Assembly: GCA_025602905.1 (NCBI GenBank)
Contig: JAHLKI010000001.1
Coordinates: forward strand, 62,001-126,000
DNA from: Phlyctochytrium arcticum
Taxonomy: Eukaryota > Chytridiomycota > Chytridiomycetes > Chytridiales > Chytridiaceae
Direction of reading: 5' to 3'
DNA length: 64,000 nucleotides
This document shows positions 34,006 through 43,996 of the stretch, in pieces. Within the stretch, counting starts at the first letter, position 1. The number at the start of each line of letters is the position of its first letter. Below the pieces are notes generated by a model. That model ran no database searches. It was not told the origin of the DNA and was given only the letters and a program-made list of their open reading frames with translations. The position numbers and the translations under genes were made by a program.

Positions 34006-35339
34006 ATGAGCAACCAATACGACGCCATCCTGGACCTGGATCCACCAGTAAGAGCCATGTTTTCGACCTGTAGCGAAACCTGTCAAGGATCAGAGTGTGC
34101 TGATCGCGGTTTTTGTTGTGATAGATTGACACGGCTGCATCCCAGTTGGAGTTTCAAAGTAAGCTGTCTCAACTCTGTTCAACTTGAAGTGGTGGATACC
34201 TAATCAAGATTTGCTCAGATTTCATTCACTCAGATGATCCAAGTCTTGCGGCGGGGCGGGGCAAAGCACCGAGTCCCCAACGCGGCGGAGGTCCGATTCC
34301 GGCACCGGGAATATCGAACGCTCCTGGTATGCACTTTGATGCTCAAAAGTGTGAGAGATGAACCTAGGATTGAAGACTGGTTGGTTTGGCAGATTTTGGG
34401 TTTTCCAATCCGACAGTCAACCCCCAGCAGCAACCTGGTCAACCACCCGCGACTGGCAAAGGATTCTGGACGCTCGAGTATTATGCCCAATACTTTAACG
34501 TAAACACTTCTGATGTACGTGTTTTGGATCAACCGAGTGTCGAACTTTGGAAGCAGGAGATACTGATTGATGATTAGGTTGCCCAGCGCATCATTGCGAC
34601 GATTATTCCCCGGCAGAAATTTGGCGATTTGATAGGATCAAATCCGGACTTGTACGGTAAGTGTTTGAGAGCAAAGTAACAGCCGCATATATATGTGAGA
34701 GTGTCCGTTTCTCATGATTCGAAAAAAAAACAGGGCCATTCTGGATTACTACCACCGTCATCTTTATGCTATTTGTCACATCCACCATTGCCGGATCCAT
34801 CGCGGCATTCCTTAGTGGAACAGCTCCCTCTTACAACTATGACATGACCTTATTATCGGTAGCAGCCTCGACGCTCTACTTTTACACGTCCGCTATTCCG
34901 CTTTTGATATGGGTTGTGCTGCGGTATTACAAGGGACCGGCCAATCTCATGGAGCTATTGGACGTGTACGGATATGCCATGGCGATTTGGATCCCAGTTT
35001 CGGTAGGTGTTTGCGGAAGGACTTGGAAAAGCGCTTTCTGACCTTTGTTCTATAGATCATATGCATTGTGCCAAGTGAAATCGTTCGTTGGATTCTCGTG
35101 GCTGTGGCATTTGCCAGTTCCGGTATGATCTTTATAGCTTTCTTGATCCTTTCTCCAAAGCCTAAACCTTGAACTCCACAGCACTCTTCAAAGTTCGAAC
35201 GGTCCGACCCATTGTGCAGCAGGCGAATGATAAAGTGGCCTCAACGATTGTCCTGACCATCATTTTTGCCGCACATGGAGCGCTGGCGTTGCTGTTCAAG
35301 TTTTACTTTTTCACGTACACGATCAAAGTCAACACGTAG
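34006..35339 (+). CDS. Yip1-domain Golgi membrane protein, YIPF1/YIPF2 type
   Basis: Eight exons: 34006-34047, 34125-34158, 34219-34326, 34393-34514, 34578-34656, 34734-35002, 35056-35122 and 35182-35339, giving 292 residues. After a Gly/Pro-rich cytosolic N-terminus comes FWTLEYYAQYFNVNTSD, then PDLYGPFWITTTVIF. This is the conserved entry into the Yip1 domain of YIPF1/2. Five hydrophobic segments follow, ending with LVAVAFASSALFKV and a C-terminal helix. Family members sit in the Golgi or trans-Golgi membrane, bind Rab GTPases and help vesicle traffic. All exon phases agree. Confidence 0.93.
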
Positions 35340-35527
35340 CTCTTTATGGAATGAGAGGAGGACATTCTCTGTGTATCTGTCGTGTACATACATCCATACC
35401 ACATTATACTCTTTTTTGATCTTGCTCAATGCCCATGTTCAAGGAACTAAGCCACGCGGCCAGCAAAGGTCACTTTCAAATTTCGCGGCGGCCAGCTCAA
35501 GATCATTCAGCAGCAGCCAGCAGCAAA

Positions 35528-36137
35528 ATGACAGTTTTGACCAACATTCTTCTGGGTTTCTTGGGCGGGCAGCTGTTTACGCGGTCCATCTACGACAATG
35601 TGTGGTGGGCCCACATTGGTGCGGATCCGTCGACGCTAAAGTCAAAAGTCACAGCTATGCAAAGACAGGAAGCCGTGGTATGTATAGACTGTTCAGAGAG
35701 CCAAAAGCAAATAGTAACAAACTCGACATCAGTCCTTTTACCACAATGTAGCGCACCAACCCAGCAACATGCAGTATGTAACGATTGCTGTGGCAGCACT
35801 GATCCTCATATCGACGGGCGGGCAGACGATTGTCAACAAAGCACAGCGCGTGCTCAATTTGATGAGTTTCCTGACCTTTGCGGCGGCGGGAGCCGTCTAT
35901 CTCATCAAGGTGCATCCGACGATCCAGCAGTTTGCGGGGGTTACGCGGCAAAAGGCGGATACCGAGACTCGGATGCTGTTTGAGCTGGCGATTTGGCAGG
36001 GGGCGGCGGGAATTTTGGTGGGTTTTTGTCTGCTGATGCAGGCATCGTTGAGCGAGCAGGAAGAGGAAGAATCCCGTTCGGGACGCATCTCTTCTTCTTC
36101 CTCTGGCTCTGGCTCTGTCAAGAAGAAGCGGCAGTAG
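35528..36137 (+). CDS. Small four-helix membrane protein with di-lysine ER-retrieval tail
   Basis: Two exons: 35528-35677 and 35775-36137, giving 170 residues. Hydrophobic segments lie at about 4-20, 54-72, 80-98 and 120-140. The cytosolic tail is Glu/Ser-rich and ends in KKRQ, matching the KKxx COPI retrieval signal, so the ER is the probable location. I do not recognise the family by name. The ATG at 35528 is preferred because the membrane segment begins just after it; the frame is also open upstream to an ATG at 35429. The gene follows the Yip1-family gene on the same strand at 189 bp. Confidence 0.75.
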
Positions 36138-36632
36138 ATGTTCCATCCTCTCACTCCCACCTACTCCAAGACCCTCAAGTCAAACATCCCCGGCAATTCC
36201 AAGGAGCGAATACATATATATCGTGAATACATCTACACCTCTGATCTGTATATATAAGACATACCTCCATTGAATCAGAATATTCGTGGACTTGGAAGAT
36301 CACCGACTGACAGGTCACGTGTGCAACGGCCGTGGGCCGGGTGGGCCGAGTTTCCGGGCCGTTTCGAGTCCCAAATTTTGATCCGCAGAAACCACAACTT
36401 TTGCAGCCGGAAAACTTGAAGCAAAACGGACGGCGAGATCAACCATTGAACACCGATACTGAAGAAACCTACGGCAACTGGGGGAACGGAACGACGGGAA
36501 ACATTTCTATTTTCTGGGGAATTCGGCGAGATCTCTAAAGATACCCCCATAGATTCACGGTGTACATACAAAGTCCCGAGAAGGACGGATACATTGGAGG
36601 AGAGGAGCACTTGTAAAGAAGGGCGGCGAGCA
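36138..36632. other. Intergenic, nothing recognised
   Basis: About 495 bp upstream of the proline-rich surface protein gene. It contains a TATATA stretch near 36214-36255 and short frames only. Confidence 0.5.
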
Positions 36633-39600
36633 ATGCGATGCTACAGAATGTCACGGCTGCTTCGAAAAGTACATTTGTTGTTTGCCCTCATTACCCTGGC
36701 TCTGCTCTCCGGGGACTGCGTCTCCAAGGCCGCTGCCATACGCACAAGAGACGACTTGGAACACCCGATAGCTAATTGGAAAGATCGGGGATTGAGCTCT
36801 AGACTTCAGCAATTGCTGCATCGGGCAGTTGATGGGCCAACAGTGCTGCCCGATGGCGGCCAGCAACAGACGACGGCGAAACCTGACCCCCCAAAGACGG
36901 AGTTGCCACCACTCCCACCCTCAACTTCATCAGGAGAAAAGCCAGATGAGGGATCTGATGGCGGATCTAATGGCCCAATTACAAAAATCACAAAGGCACC
37001 CGCATCTGAGGAGGAGCCATCTACAAAGACGGCTCAACCTGAGCCTGAGCCGACAAAGCTGACGGACGAGAGACTATCCACTACTACGGCCAAAAGGATG
37101 ACCATCTTACCATTCTTTCCAAAGACAACACCGGTGAGCCCTCCTTTGACAATAACACCATCCCCAACGGCCACGATCAATGAACCTACTACTGAGTCTG
37201 AGCCAGTCCCTGCACCCGTGCCCACCTCGATTGCTAGTGAAATTCCCGAGCCCAATCCCACTCTTCCACCATCAAGTCCGATCACCATCTCCTCACCACC
37301 GGTGGTTGTGTCTTCCCCACCTATCCCTCAACCGACCAGCGCAGAAGAGCCCTTGCCCCCAGTGGTAGTGGTTGTCCCCTCGGTACCTATTCCAGTACCA
37401 ACCATTGAACCCACTGCCCTGCCACCGGTAGTCATTGCACCTCCCATCACTTCTGCTCCCACGCCTTTACCACCAGTCATTGTTCGGCCCCCATTGCCTG
37501 ACCCGGAGCCGTCTAGTCAGGGTAATGTGCCGGATCCATTCCCACAACCCACCATCATCAAAGTACCTCCCACGTCTTTTCCACCATTGCCTGCCCCGGA
37601 GCCACCTAGTCAGGGTGGAAATGGTAATGTGCCGGATCCAGTCCCGCCGCCCACCATTATCAAGGTGACTCCCACGCCGTTTGAACCATTGCCTGCGCCG
37701 GAGCCGGCCACCGTACCCAGCCGGCCAGCTCAAACCGTTGCCCCTCCAACCATCATACGTGTGCCCATCTCACGTCCTACCCGGCGACCTTCACGTAGCC
37801 CACAACCGCCAGCTCCAACCCCGTTTGTGCCGGTTGTCCCTTCCCCACAACCCCCAAAGCCGCCGGTTCCCGAGGAAGAGAAGCCTGGTCCGATTGCCAC
37901 CGTGTCCAATGTGGAGCAGCCGGTCCCTTCCCCGGCACCGACCAATCCCCCGCTGCCAGTGACCAAGCAGCCAGACACAAAGCAGGACGAAACGAAAGTC
38001 ACCATTCTACCTATTCCACAGGAATCCCCAAAGAATCCGTCGCAGGGAGGGGACCAACCAGACCGACCTGCACCATCTCCCACCCCGCAACCGTCGACTC
38101 GACCGGCTCCGAATGATGGCGCTGGTAATGGACCTGGGCCCGGCCCGAGCTCACCTCCCGTGCCGGTACCGTCTATCCCAATCCCAGGACCGGGTCCCAT
38201 TTCTCCCATTCCACCAAGTCCCTCATTGCCCTTGCCCACTGCTACTGGTGGTGGTGGTGGACCGCCTCCAAAGACTACTGCGCCACTCGATCCCGCCAAT
38301 TCGCCTGCTCCATCGCCAGAAGGACCGCCCGTACCCTCTCCCGCCCCGTCGCCAGGTGCGGGGACCGTGGTTGCTCCTCTACCCACCCCGTCACCCAATG
38401 GTCCTCCGGAGGGTGGCGAGCCGCAAGCTAGCATACCCGCAGGTCCAGCAGCACCAGCATCAACTGATGGCACTCCAGGAGCAACAGTAACGCTGCTACC
38501 ATCCCCGGTCAATACTCCTGCTCTACCCTTGGGACCGCCTGCTGCGCTTTTCAAGGCCAATCCGAATGGAACACCGCCGACACCCCAATTCCCTGGGAGT
38601 GTGGATGAAGATCGCGCTGGAGGAGCGGGCTCGAGTGGAGATGTGCCGGGATCAGGCAACGGTGGAGGCATTCGACCTGGGCAACCCGGTACCGGTGGTA
38701 ATCCCAATGGAAGCACGGATGAGCGACTAAACCCAGATGGCTCGACGGGCGATTGGCAAACAGATATGGCGTTGGGTATTGTTGTCTCGGGCATGGTCTC
38801 TGCTTTGCTTGTGGGTGGACTCGTCCATCGGCGCCGCAAGTTGGCTGCGTCTGCTGCGGCCGCGGCTGATGCAGAAACTGATTCTGTATACAGCGATGAA
38901 GAAGCGTTCCGACAGCATCCACCGCCACTGGCGTCATTGGTGCCCCCCTCGGTTGATATCAAGGCCACGCAGTTTGCGTCAGCAGAAGAATTGGCCTATG
39001 CCGCGGAGGACGATAAGAGATTGGATTCGTTAGCTAGTGAGACTACCTTGGCCATGAGTTATAATGGCAGCGCTGGAGGTTCTTTTTCATCACGGCAGTC
39101 AACACCTTCAAGTATTGGCGCGTCGGTGAAGAAGATGCCTGTACCCACCAAAAAACCTTCCCTCAACCCCCTCAAAAGGTTTAAGCAGCAATTTGCGTCT
39201 TCCTTGGGAGCCGTCACCAACACGTCGGATAAGAATGCAACCACGGCCTCATCCCGCGTCCCGTCTATCCTTTTTGCCAACTCGTCGCCATTGGCGTCTC
39301 TCGCGTTGGCTCAAGTTCCCAACAAGGCCCACGAAAACGATCTCGACCATTGTGATTACCTCATTCCCGTGCGCTCAAAGTCTCCTTGCTCCATCACGAC
39401 CGGATATTTGACCATGAGCAGCGGTGGCGGGGACCAGGAGACGGAATCTGTACTGAGTGAAACGGGCGGCAGCCTTTCGAGAGGCAATATTGAGACAGAC
39501 GAGCACAACAATGATGGGGACACGTTACGGAATACTATACCTCGGACATCTCGAATCCTCATACCCGCTTTAACCGAGATACCGACTCGCCCGTCCGGAA

Positions 39601-40007
39601 ACCTTCTTCCCCCGTCCGACGTCTCCATCTCGGTCCGTCCAACAGCTCTTCCATCCCCACCTCAATTCCTTGAACTCACACCCACCTCATCATCGGATAC
39701 ACCTCCATCTCCACCCCCAAGCACCATAATTCGCATCGCATCACCCTCATCAGCCCCGACTTTCCCGGCCTCCCAACTCTACACCTCCTCCCCATCTTCA
39801 CACCACCCATCGTCGACACTCCCCATCCTCGCCGACCTCCGCCGGCCACAGTCCGTGCACTCCGTCCTGACTGATACCACCACCCCAACCACAGCCAGCT
39901 CAACCACGCATCGCCGGAACAAGTCCCGATCTTACGTGGGAAGTGAGAGTAGTGCCGAGAGTCTATCACGGTACCTGGACCGCCCCGCTTCACCCCATGC
40001 AGACTGA
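36633..40007 (+). CDS. Large single-pass surface protein with proline-rich ectodomain
   Basis: One exon, 1,124 residues. A signal peptide (KVHLLFALITLALLSGDC) is followed by about 690 residues dominated by Pro, Ser, Thr and Gly. A membrane segment (MALGIVVSGMVSALLVGGLV) and a basic stop-transfer (HRRRK) come next. The cytosolic part, about 400 residues, is Ser-rich and disordered. This layout resembles fungal wall-integrity and mucin-type sensors such as Msb2, Hkr1 and WSC proteins. I see no WSC cysteine pattern, so the match is architectural only. The ectodomain holds an internal repeat at about 37490-37700. I chose the ATG at 36633; a second at 36648 also precedes the signal peptide. Long open frames on the opposite strand are composition artefacts. 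Confidence 0.8.
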   Translation: MRCYRMSRLLRKVHLLFALITLALLSGDCVSKAAAIRTRDDLEHPIANWKDRGLSSRLQQLLHRAVDGPTVLPDGGQQQTTAKPDPPKTELPPLPPSTSSGEKPDEGSDGGSNGPITKITKAPASEEEPSTKTAQPEPEPTKLTDERLSTTTAKRMTILPFFPKTTPVSPPLTITPSPTATINEPTTESEPVPAPVPTSIASEIPEPNPTLPPSSPITISSPPVVVSSPPIPQPTSAEEPLPPVVVVVPSVPIPVPTIEPTALPPVVIAPPITSAPTPLPPVIVRPPLPDPEPSSQGNVPDPFPQPTIIKVPPTSFPPLPAPEPPSQGGNGNVPDPVPPPTIIKVTPTPFEPLPAPEPATVPSRPAQTVAPPTIIRVPISRPTRRPSRSPQPPAPTPFVPVVPSPQPPKPPVPEEEKPGPIATVSNVEQPVPSPAPTNPPLPVTKQPDTKQDETKVTILPIPQESPKNPSQGGDQPDRPAPSPTPQPSTRPAPNDGAGNGPGPGPSSPPVPVPSIPIPGPGPISPIPPSPSLPLPTATGGGGGPPPKTTAPLDPANSPAPSPEGPPVPSPAPSPGAGTVVAPLPTPSPNGPPEGGEPQASIPAGPAAPASTDGTPGATVTLLPSPVNTPALPLGPPAALFKANPNGTPPTPQFPGSVDEDRAGGAGSSGDVPGSGNGGGIRPGQPGTGGNPNGSTDERLNPDGSTGDWQTDMALGIVVSGMVSALLVGGLVHRRRKLAASAAAAADAETDSVYSDEEAFRQHPPPLASLVPPSVDIKATQFASAEELAYAAEDDKRLDSLASETTLAMSYNGSAGGSFSSRQSTPSSIGASVKKMPVPTKKPSLNPLKRFKQQFASSLGAVTNTSDKNATTASSRVPSILFANSSPLASLALAQVPNKAHENDLDHCDYLIPVRSKSPCSITTGYLTMSSGGGDQETESVLSETGGSLSRGNIETDEHNNDGDTLRNTIPRTSRILIPALTEIPTRPSGNLLPPSDVSISVRPTALPSPPQFLELTPTSSSDTPPSPPPSTIIRIASPSSAPTFPASQLYTSSPSSHHPSSTLPILADLRRPQSVHSVLTDTTTPTTASSTTHRRNKSRSYVGSESSAESLSRYLDRPASPHAD
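37490..37700 (+). repeat. In-frame proline-rich repeat in the surface-protein ectodomain
   Basis: Two full units of about 102-111 nt plus a partial third. Each encodes PLPxPEPxSQG, then NVPDPxPxPTIIKV. Units begin near 37493, 37589 and 37688. The second carries a six-base insertion (GGAAAT-type) relative to the first, the kind of change expected from slippage. Confidence 0.75.
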
Positions 40008-40459
40008 TATCCCTCATCATCCACCATTTCCTCATATTTGGACGCTCTGTTTCTTTCATAGCTCGCGGTTTATTCTTGTTTAGTTTGTTTTTCTTCTTCC
40101 CATCTCTCTGGTCTCTCCTATATATTAGATAGATGATTTGACGGATTTTTCTTTGTATATATGGTTTTTTATTTTGAGTCTGTTAAAGTATTGGACAAAT
40201 TCACTCTACAATTACCGATACAAGCATCCAAGTCAACGGGGCCACACGTGTCGCAGTGCACAGTCTATATATCTAAGCTTAGACGGTGCACTGCGAGTCG
40301 GATGTCAAGCAACGACGGTTTTTCGCGACCAATGGAGAAACTCGGCTTCCGACCACTCAAAGCAGACGGAATCAACTTTCACAACTTGGAGCAATCACCT
40401 CAGATTTGTGCCGGATCCAAAGAACGGGAATATTGTAAAAGCTTTCCGCAACTGCTGCA
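40008..40459. other. Intergenic between convergent genes
   Basis: 450 bp between two stop codons that face each other. It is T-rich just past the surface-protein stop (near 40070-40170), as expected of a fungal 3' region. No supported gene. Confidence 0.5.
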
Positions 40460-41170
40460 TCAATCATCATGTTGTTCCCTCCGGAAAACCAAACGCTCGT
40501 CCGGCTTTATGACGCCCAAATTCAAGAGGGCAGATGTAACCAATTCCGGATTGTAAGATGGATCAGGCAACACCACCGTCTTTTCTCCGTTCACTTCAGA
40601 AAAGGGCCATCTGTGAGCTTTGGGTGTCGTGTAGTCATTCAAAGCTTCGAAGTAATCCCATTCATCCTCCGTCAATCTTTGCCGAATGGGAGTGGTGAAA
40701 CCAGCCTTTGGTTGTGCGGGAGGACGATTGTTGTATCCCAGCCCATGTAGAACGTCATCAAACGTTGCAGCCTTGTTCTTGTACAGGTCCAATTCATACT
40801 CCTTTTGAAAAACTGCAGCTACTTTTGTCAGGATGATGCGCGCTTCGAGGGTAGCAGTATTCGTCTTGCGCCGGCTGAGGCGCATGGGCTGAGAATCAAT
40901 ATAGACAAGTGAATCCACTTTCACGACAAACGTTTTGCCCTTTTTCTGAACTACATCATCAATAGGTGTCATGGGGTCAATCGTCCTTCCGTCCGGGTCA
41001 ATCAAAGAAAGTTGATCTGGCTGATACGCAGCGAGAATACTATGTTTTTGGCTCTTGACAGCGACAATAAAGTCGAGAACGTTTTCGCATCCTGCGGTGG
41101 AGACTCTAGTGGTTGAAAGACGCTTGTTTCCTAGCTGGAGTTGAATGAAAAACTTCTGCGGGGCGTCCAT
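40460..41170 (-). CDS. Unknown protein of 236 residues, possible ubiquitin-like N-terminal header
   Basis: One exon from ATG 41170. The first 95 residues alternate beta-strand-like segments, with QLSLIDPDGRTIDPMTPIDD and a closing KTFVVKV. This resembles ubiquitin-like folds such as the header region of Crinkler-type proteins in zoosporic fungi, but none of the exact Crinkler motifs is present. The C-terminal half is mixed helical and ends in charged residues, with no membrane segment or signal peptide. It is divergent from the F-box gene at 41582, with a short repeat array in between. The family assignment is weak. Confidence 0.55.
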   Translation of the reverse strand: MDAPQKFFIQLQLGNKRLSTTRVSTAGCENVLDFIVAVKSQKHSILAAYQPDQLSLIDPDGRTIDPMTPIDDVVQKKGKTFVVKVDSLVYIDSQPMRLSRRKTNTATLEARIILTKVAAVFQKEYELDLYKNKAATFDDVLHGLGYNNRPPAQPKAGFTTPIRQRLTEDEWDYFEALNDYTTPKAHRWPFSEVNGEKTVVLPDPSYNPELVTSALLNLGVIKPDERLVFRREQHDD

Positions 41171-41325
41171 GTTCTTTCCTGTAGATCAAATATCTTTTGT
41201 TGAGAGTTTGTTCAAGCTCTTTGAGACTCCCATGTTATCCCGTCAATCAAACAATACCTCAGCAACGGTGCCAGATGTCTAATGTGGTGAAATTTGCAAA
41301 AATATTATTAATGAATACCGATGCT

Positions 41326-41377
41326 GGCAGAGAAAAGTGTGGCAGAGAAAGTGTGGCAGAGAAAAGTGGCAGAGAAA
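41326..41377 (+). repeat. Four copies of GGCAGAGAAA in 52 bp
   Basis: The decamer starts at 41326, 41341, 41355 and 41368, linked by AGTGT or GTGT spacers (steps 15, 14 and 13). It lies in the divergent promoter between the gene at 40460-41170 and the F-box gene at 41582. It could be a slippage array or a cluster of binding sites. Confidence 0.75.
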
Positions 41378-41581
41378 CTGGTTTGTCGTCGGAGTCCGGC
41401 TGCGCCATATTCTCAAGTTCATTAATCCCGAAAGAATCTAATGGGACGCCAACGCGCCAACGCCAAGTTCCGCTAAGTTCCGCCAACACGCGTCTCCAAA
41501 AACATTGAGAACCAATACACACAGTCTGGAAATCAAACTATCTCCATCAACTACAGGTCATCTGCTTGAGTAAAAGTACTA

Positions 41582-42483
41582 ATGGGTGCTTCGACAGTCG
41601 GACTGCCAGTAGATATCATCCTTGCCATCTCGCTGCACATTTCTGATGATACGAGCACCCTCCTGAAATGCATCCGTATCTGTCGGTCTTGGAGGAGCGC
41701 TATCGAACCCCTTCTGTATCGCCAAGTCAGCTTTCGCACAAAACGAAAATTCGAGTTGTTTCTGAATCAGTTGATACAAAAAAAGCACTTGGGCCAGTAT
41801 GTGCAGAGTGTCACCCTGACGGATAACTTTGAGCAGCGAAGCCGGCCAGATTATGTTGCCTGTTTGTGGAAATTATGCCCGAATCTGTATGTGTGTAGTT
41901 GATCTCAAAAGTCGCATTACCATTCATATGTTTTGGCCCCTCAGCAAAGTATTTGTATCGGTACTGACCGCTTCCGTAGCAAACGACCTTGCCCAAAACT
42001 ACCATGTCATGAAGTTTGCCGAGTTTTGCCCACAAGCACAAGTCATTGCCATTGCACCAGCTACCATGATTACTGACATGGCTCTTCTGGCCATTGCAGC
42101 CAATCGACCCCATCTTTGCTCGCTTGACCTCTCCTGGGCTAAAAAAGTGGGCGACGAAGCGTGGATGAAACTAGTCGACAGTTGTCCCCGCTTGGAGAAA
42201 CTCAACCTGTCACGGACAGATGTGTCTTACCGAGCAGCCCTTTATATCGTCAAAAACGCCAAAAGCCTGACTTTTTTTAAATGTGGGAGGGTGTCTACAG
42301 CTGTGGGAAACTCACATCAAGAAGCTGCGTAAACATGTGCCGCCAAAGTTGCAGCTAGTGTACTTTCCGGAATCGGATGATGATGAAGGAGACTCGGATG
42401 AAATGACACATGACGATTGGTGGAAAAACAACATTGACCCCGGGGCCAACTACAGTCATGACAGTGATGAGGATTACTGGTAG
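41582..42483 (+). pseudogene. F-box/leucine-rich-repeat protein gene, copy 1, frameshifted
   Basis: Exon 1 41582-41886 and exon 2 from 41945, intron donor GTATGT. The N-terminus (LPVDIILAISLHISDDTSTLL, then CRSWRSAIEPLLYRQV) is an F-box. The rest matches copy 2 at 43997-44922 through GDEAWMKLVDSCPRLEKLNLSRTDV, an LRR-type stretch. After KNAKSLTFF the frame is lost at a run of seven T near 42265-42273. The matching sequence resumes one frame over (LRKHVPPKLQLV) and reaches a normal stop at 42481. The intact copy lacks the extra base. F-box proteins recruit substrates to SCF ubiquitin ligases. Either the gene is recently inactivated or the homopolymer count is a sequencing error. Confidence 0.8.
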
Positions 42484-43996
42484 CCACATTGCCGGTGCAT
42501 TTGGGAGTCCTCATTTTGCGGCCACCAACTAGAATCCAAATACGCCACCATCAGTCAAAGTATACGCATTCAAATTATCGTGTTCACAATCAGGCATCTC
42601 CGTCCAGGTGGTATTACTGCCAGGTTTTGCTGGCGCTGTGAGGATTTGCGCAGCTCTAAATTTTGATATATTGGGTGAGCTAGTGTTCTCTCAAGACACG
42701 CTTTTGTTCTGACGGCCACATCGCCAAGTAATTGGTCTATGCCCGCCGTACTTATAATAATTATGCTCTCCCATTAAGCACGAACAATTATTTCAGGACT
42801 GTGTGTATATATCAAGCATATTCCACTAATTCCACTTCCGCGACCTGGTTGGTCCGAAGAAGATGGTTGCAGCATATTCCACTTCCGCGACCTAGGCGAC
42901 CTTGACGGTCGGAAGAAGATGAATATTGGCCCTTTTCGGACCCCCGTCTCCGTTTACATCCCAGCGAGCCTTCGAGGAGGAGAGAGACCCCGCTTCTGCG
43001 GTGATTGGGTAGAACTTGCTTCCCGAATCTCCCTCCTGGTTGGTAAAATCGGGGTAAACACCCATGGCCGCAATCTGGGCCGCAATGGAGGTAGAAGATC
43101 AGTCAATTGCGGGATAGGAATATCCTTACCGTTGTCAGCATACTGATCCATGTTGTCCATTGTAGGCGTCGTTGCAGTCCTGAATGGTGATATTGCTCGA
43201 GCACTTCGTACACGTGATCATAGCTGTGGAAATCTACCTGAATTACGCGTGGGAAAAATGTATCCGTGTGTATCAGGTAAAGTCAATCCCACGTAGGACT
43301 CACTCCTCCACGGCTATTCGGTACAACATTATTTTCTGGACATGTGCTGTTTCTCAGAAAGAACAAGCGAAATGTATCGATTTTCCCCTTCTTCATCAAC
43401 ATTTTTTTCATATATCAACAATGTCGCGACGACATCACGCTTCTTCTTGCAGCTATAGCGGCTGCAGTAATGATGATACGTTTGAAGTGTCATTGCATGC
43501 CTGCAAAATGCGACACGGCCAGCTCGCAATTCATACAATGCAACCAGCTTTGACGAGGACAGCACCAAAGTCGGGGAGGGGGGACGGGGGTATTGGTTTT
43601 ATAAACGTAGAACATAGAAATGTATACTCTATAGCGTACAACATCTTGATTCTACATAAACAATATCCTAACACAATTGATGAATGAACCGTTCTCCAAT
43701 GCTCTTGGCATGATTGCGGGACAAGCAGCAGGCGGGCGGGCGATAGGCAGATGCCGACCAAGGCTATTTCACGTGGACCACAGCGTGGCCTGGTTGAAAA
43801 GCCTGCCATGGCAGCCAGACGTGGAAGGCATGTAGCCCTTCATGAATCAGATATGGTCCCGCACGTAAAATAGTAGACGTGCAGCTTCACGTAAAGCAGA
43901 CGTGGGTATGTAGCTGAACTAGATCCTAAAGAGCCGGTCCAGTGATAAGGTGACAAGAATGTCAAGATGAGGACTCCAGATGCACCGGGAATGCGA
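42484..43996. other. Spacer between the convergent F-box copies
   Basis: About 1.5 kb. A 51-bp tandem repeat lies at 42815-42921. Short open stretches, for example 43184-43687 (+), have no recognisable similarity. A CACGTG-type element sits near 43211, and runs such as GGGAGGGGGGACGGGGG near 43574-43590 are simple sequence. Confidence 0.5.
42815..42921 (+). repeat. Tandem repeat of about 51 bp, two copies
   Basis: Copy A is 42815-42865 and copy B 42871-42921. Both begin AGCATATTCCACT and share TTCCACTTCCGCGACCT in the middle and GAAGAAGATG at the end. Small internal insertions distinguish them. They lie between the two F-box copies. Confidence 0.8.

Noticed and set aside
37730..38968. A 412-codon open frame on the minus strand inside the proline-rich gene
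   Set aside because: It is a mirror of Pro/Ser/Thr codon bias (CCN/ACN read backwards gives Gly/Val-rich frames). It has no domain, while the + strand frame has a signal peptide, a membrane helix and in-frame repeats.
40460..41170. Firm assignment to the Crinkler family
   Set aside because: Only a loose ubiquitin-like strand pattern is visible. The characteristic Crinkler header motifs are missing, so the gene is left as unknown.
43184..43687. A 167-codon + strand frame in the F-box spacer
   Set aside because: It lacks similarity, has strongly mixed composition and overlaps simple G-rich sequence, so it is probably not a gene.
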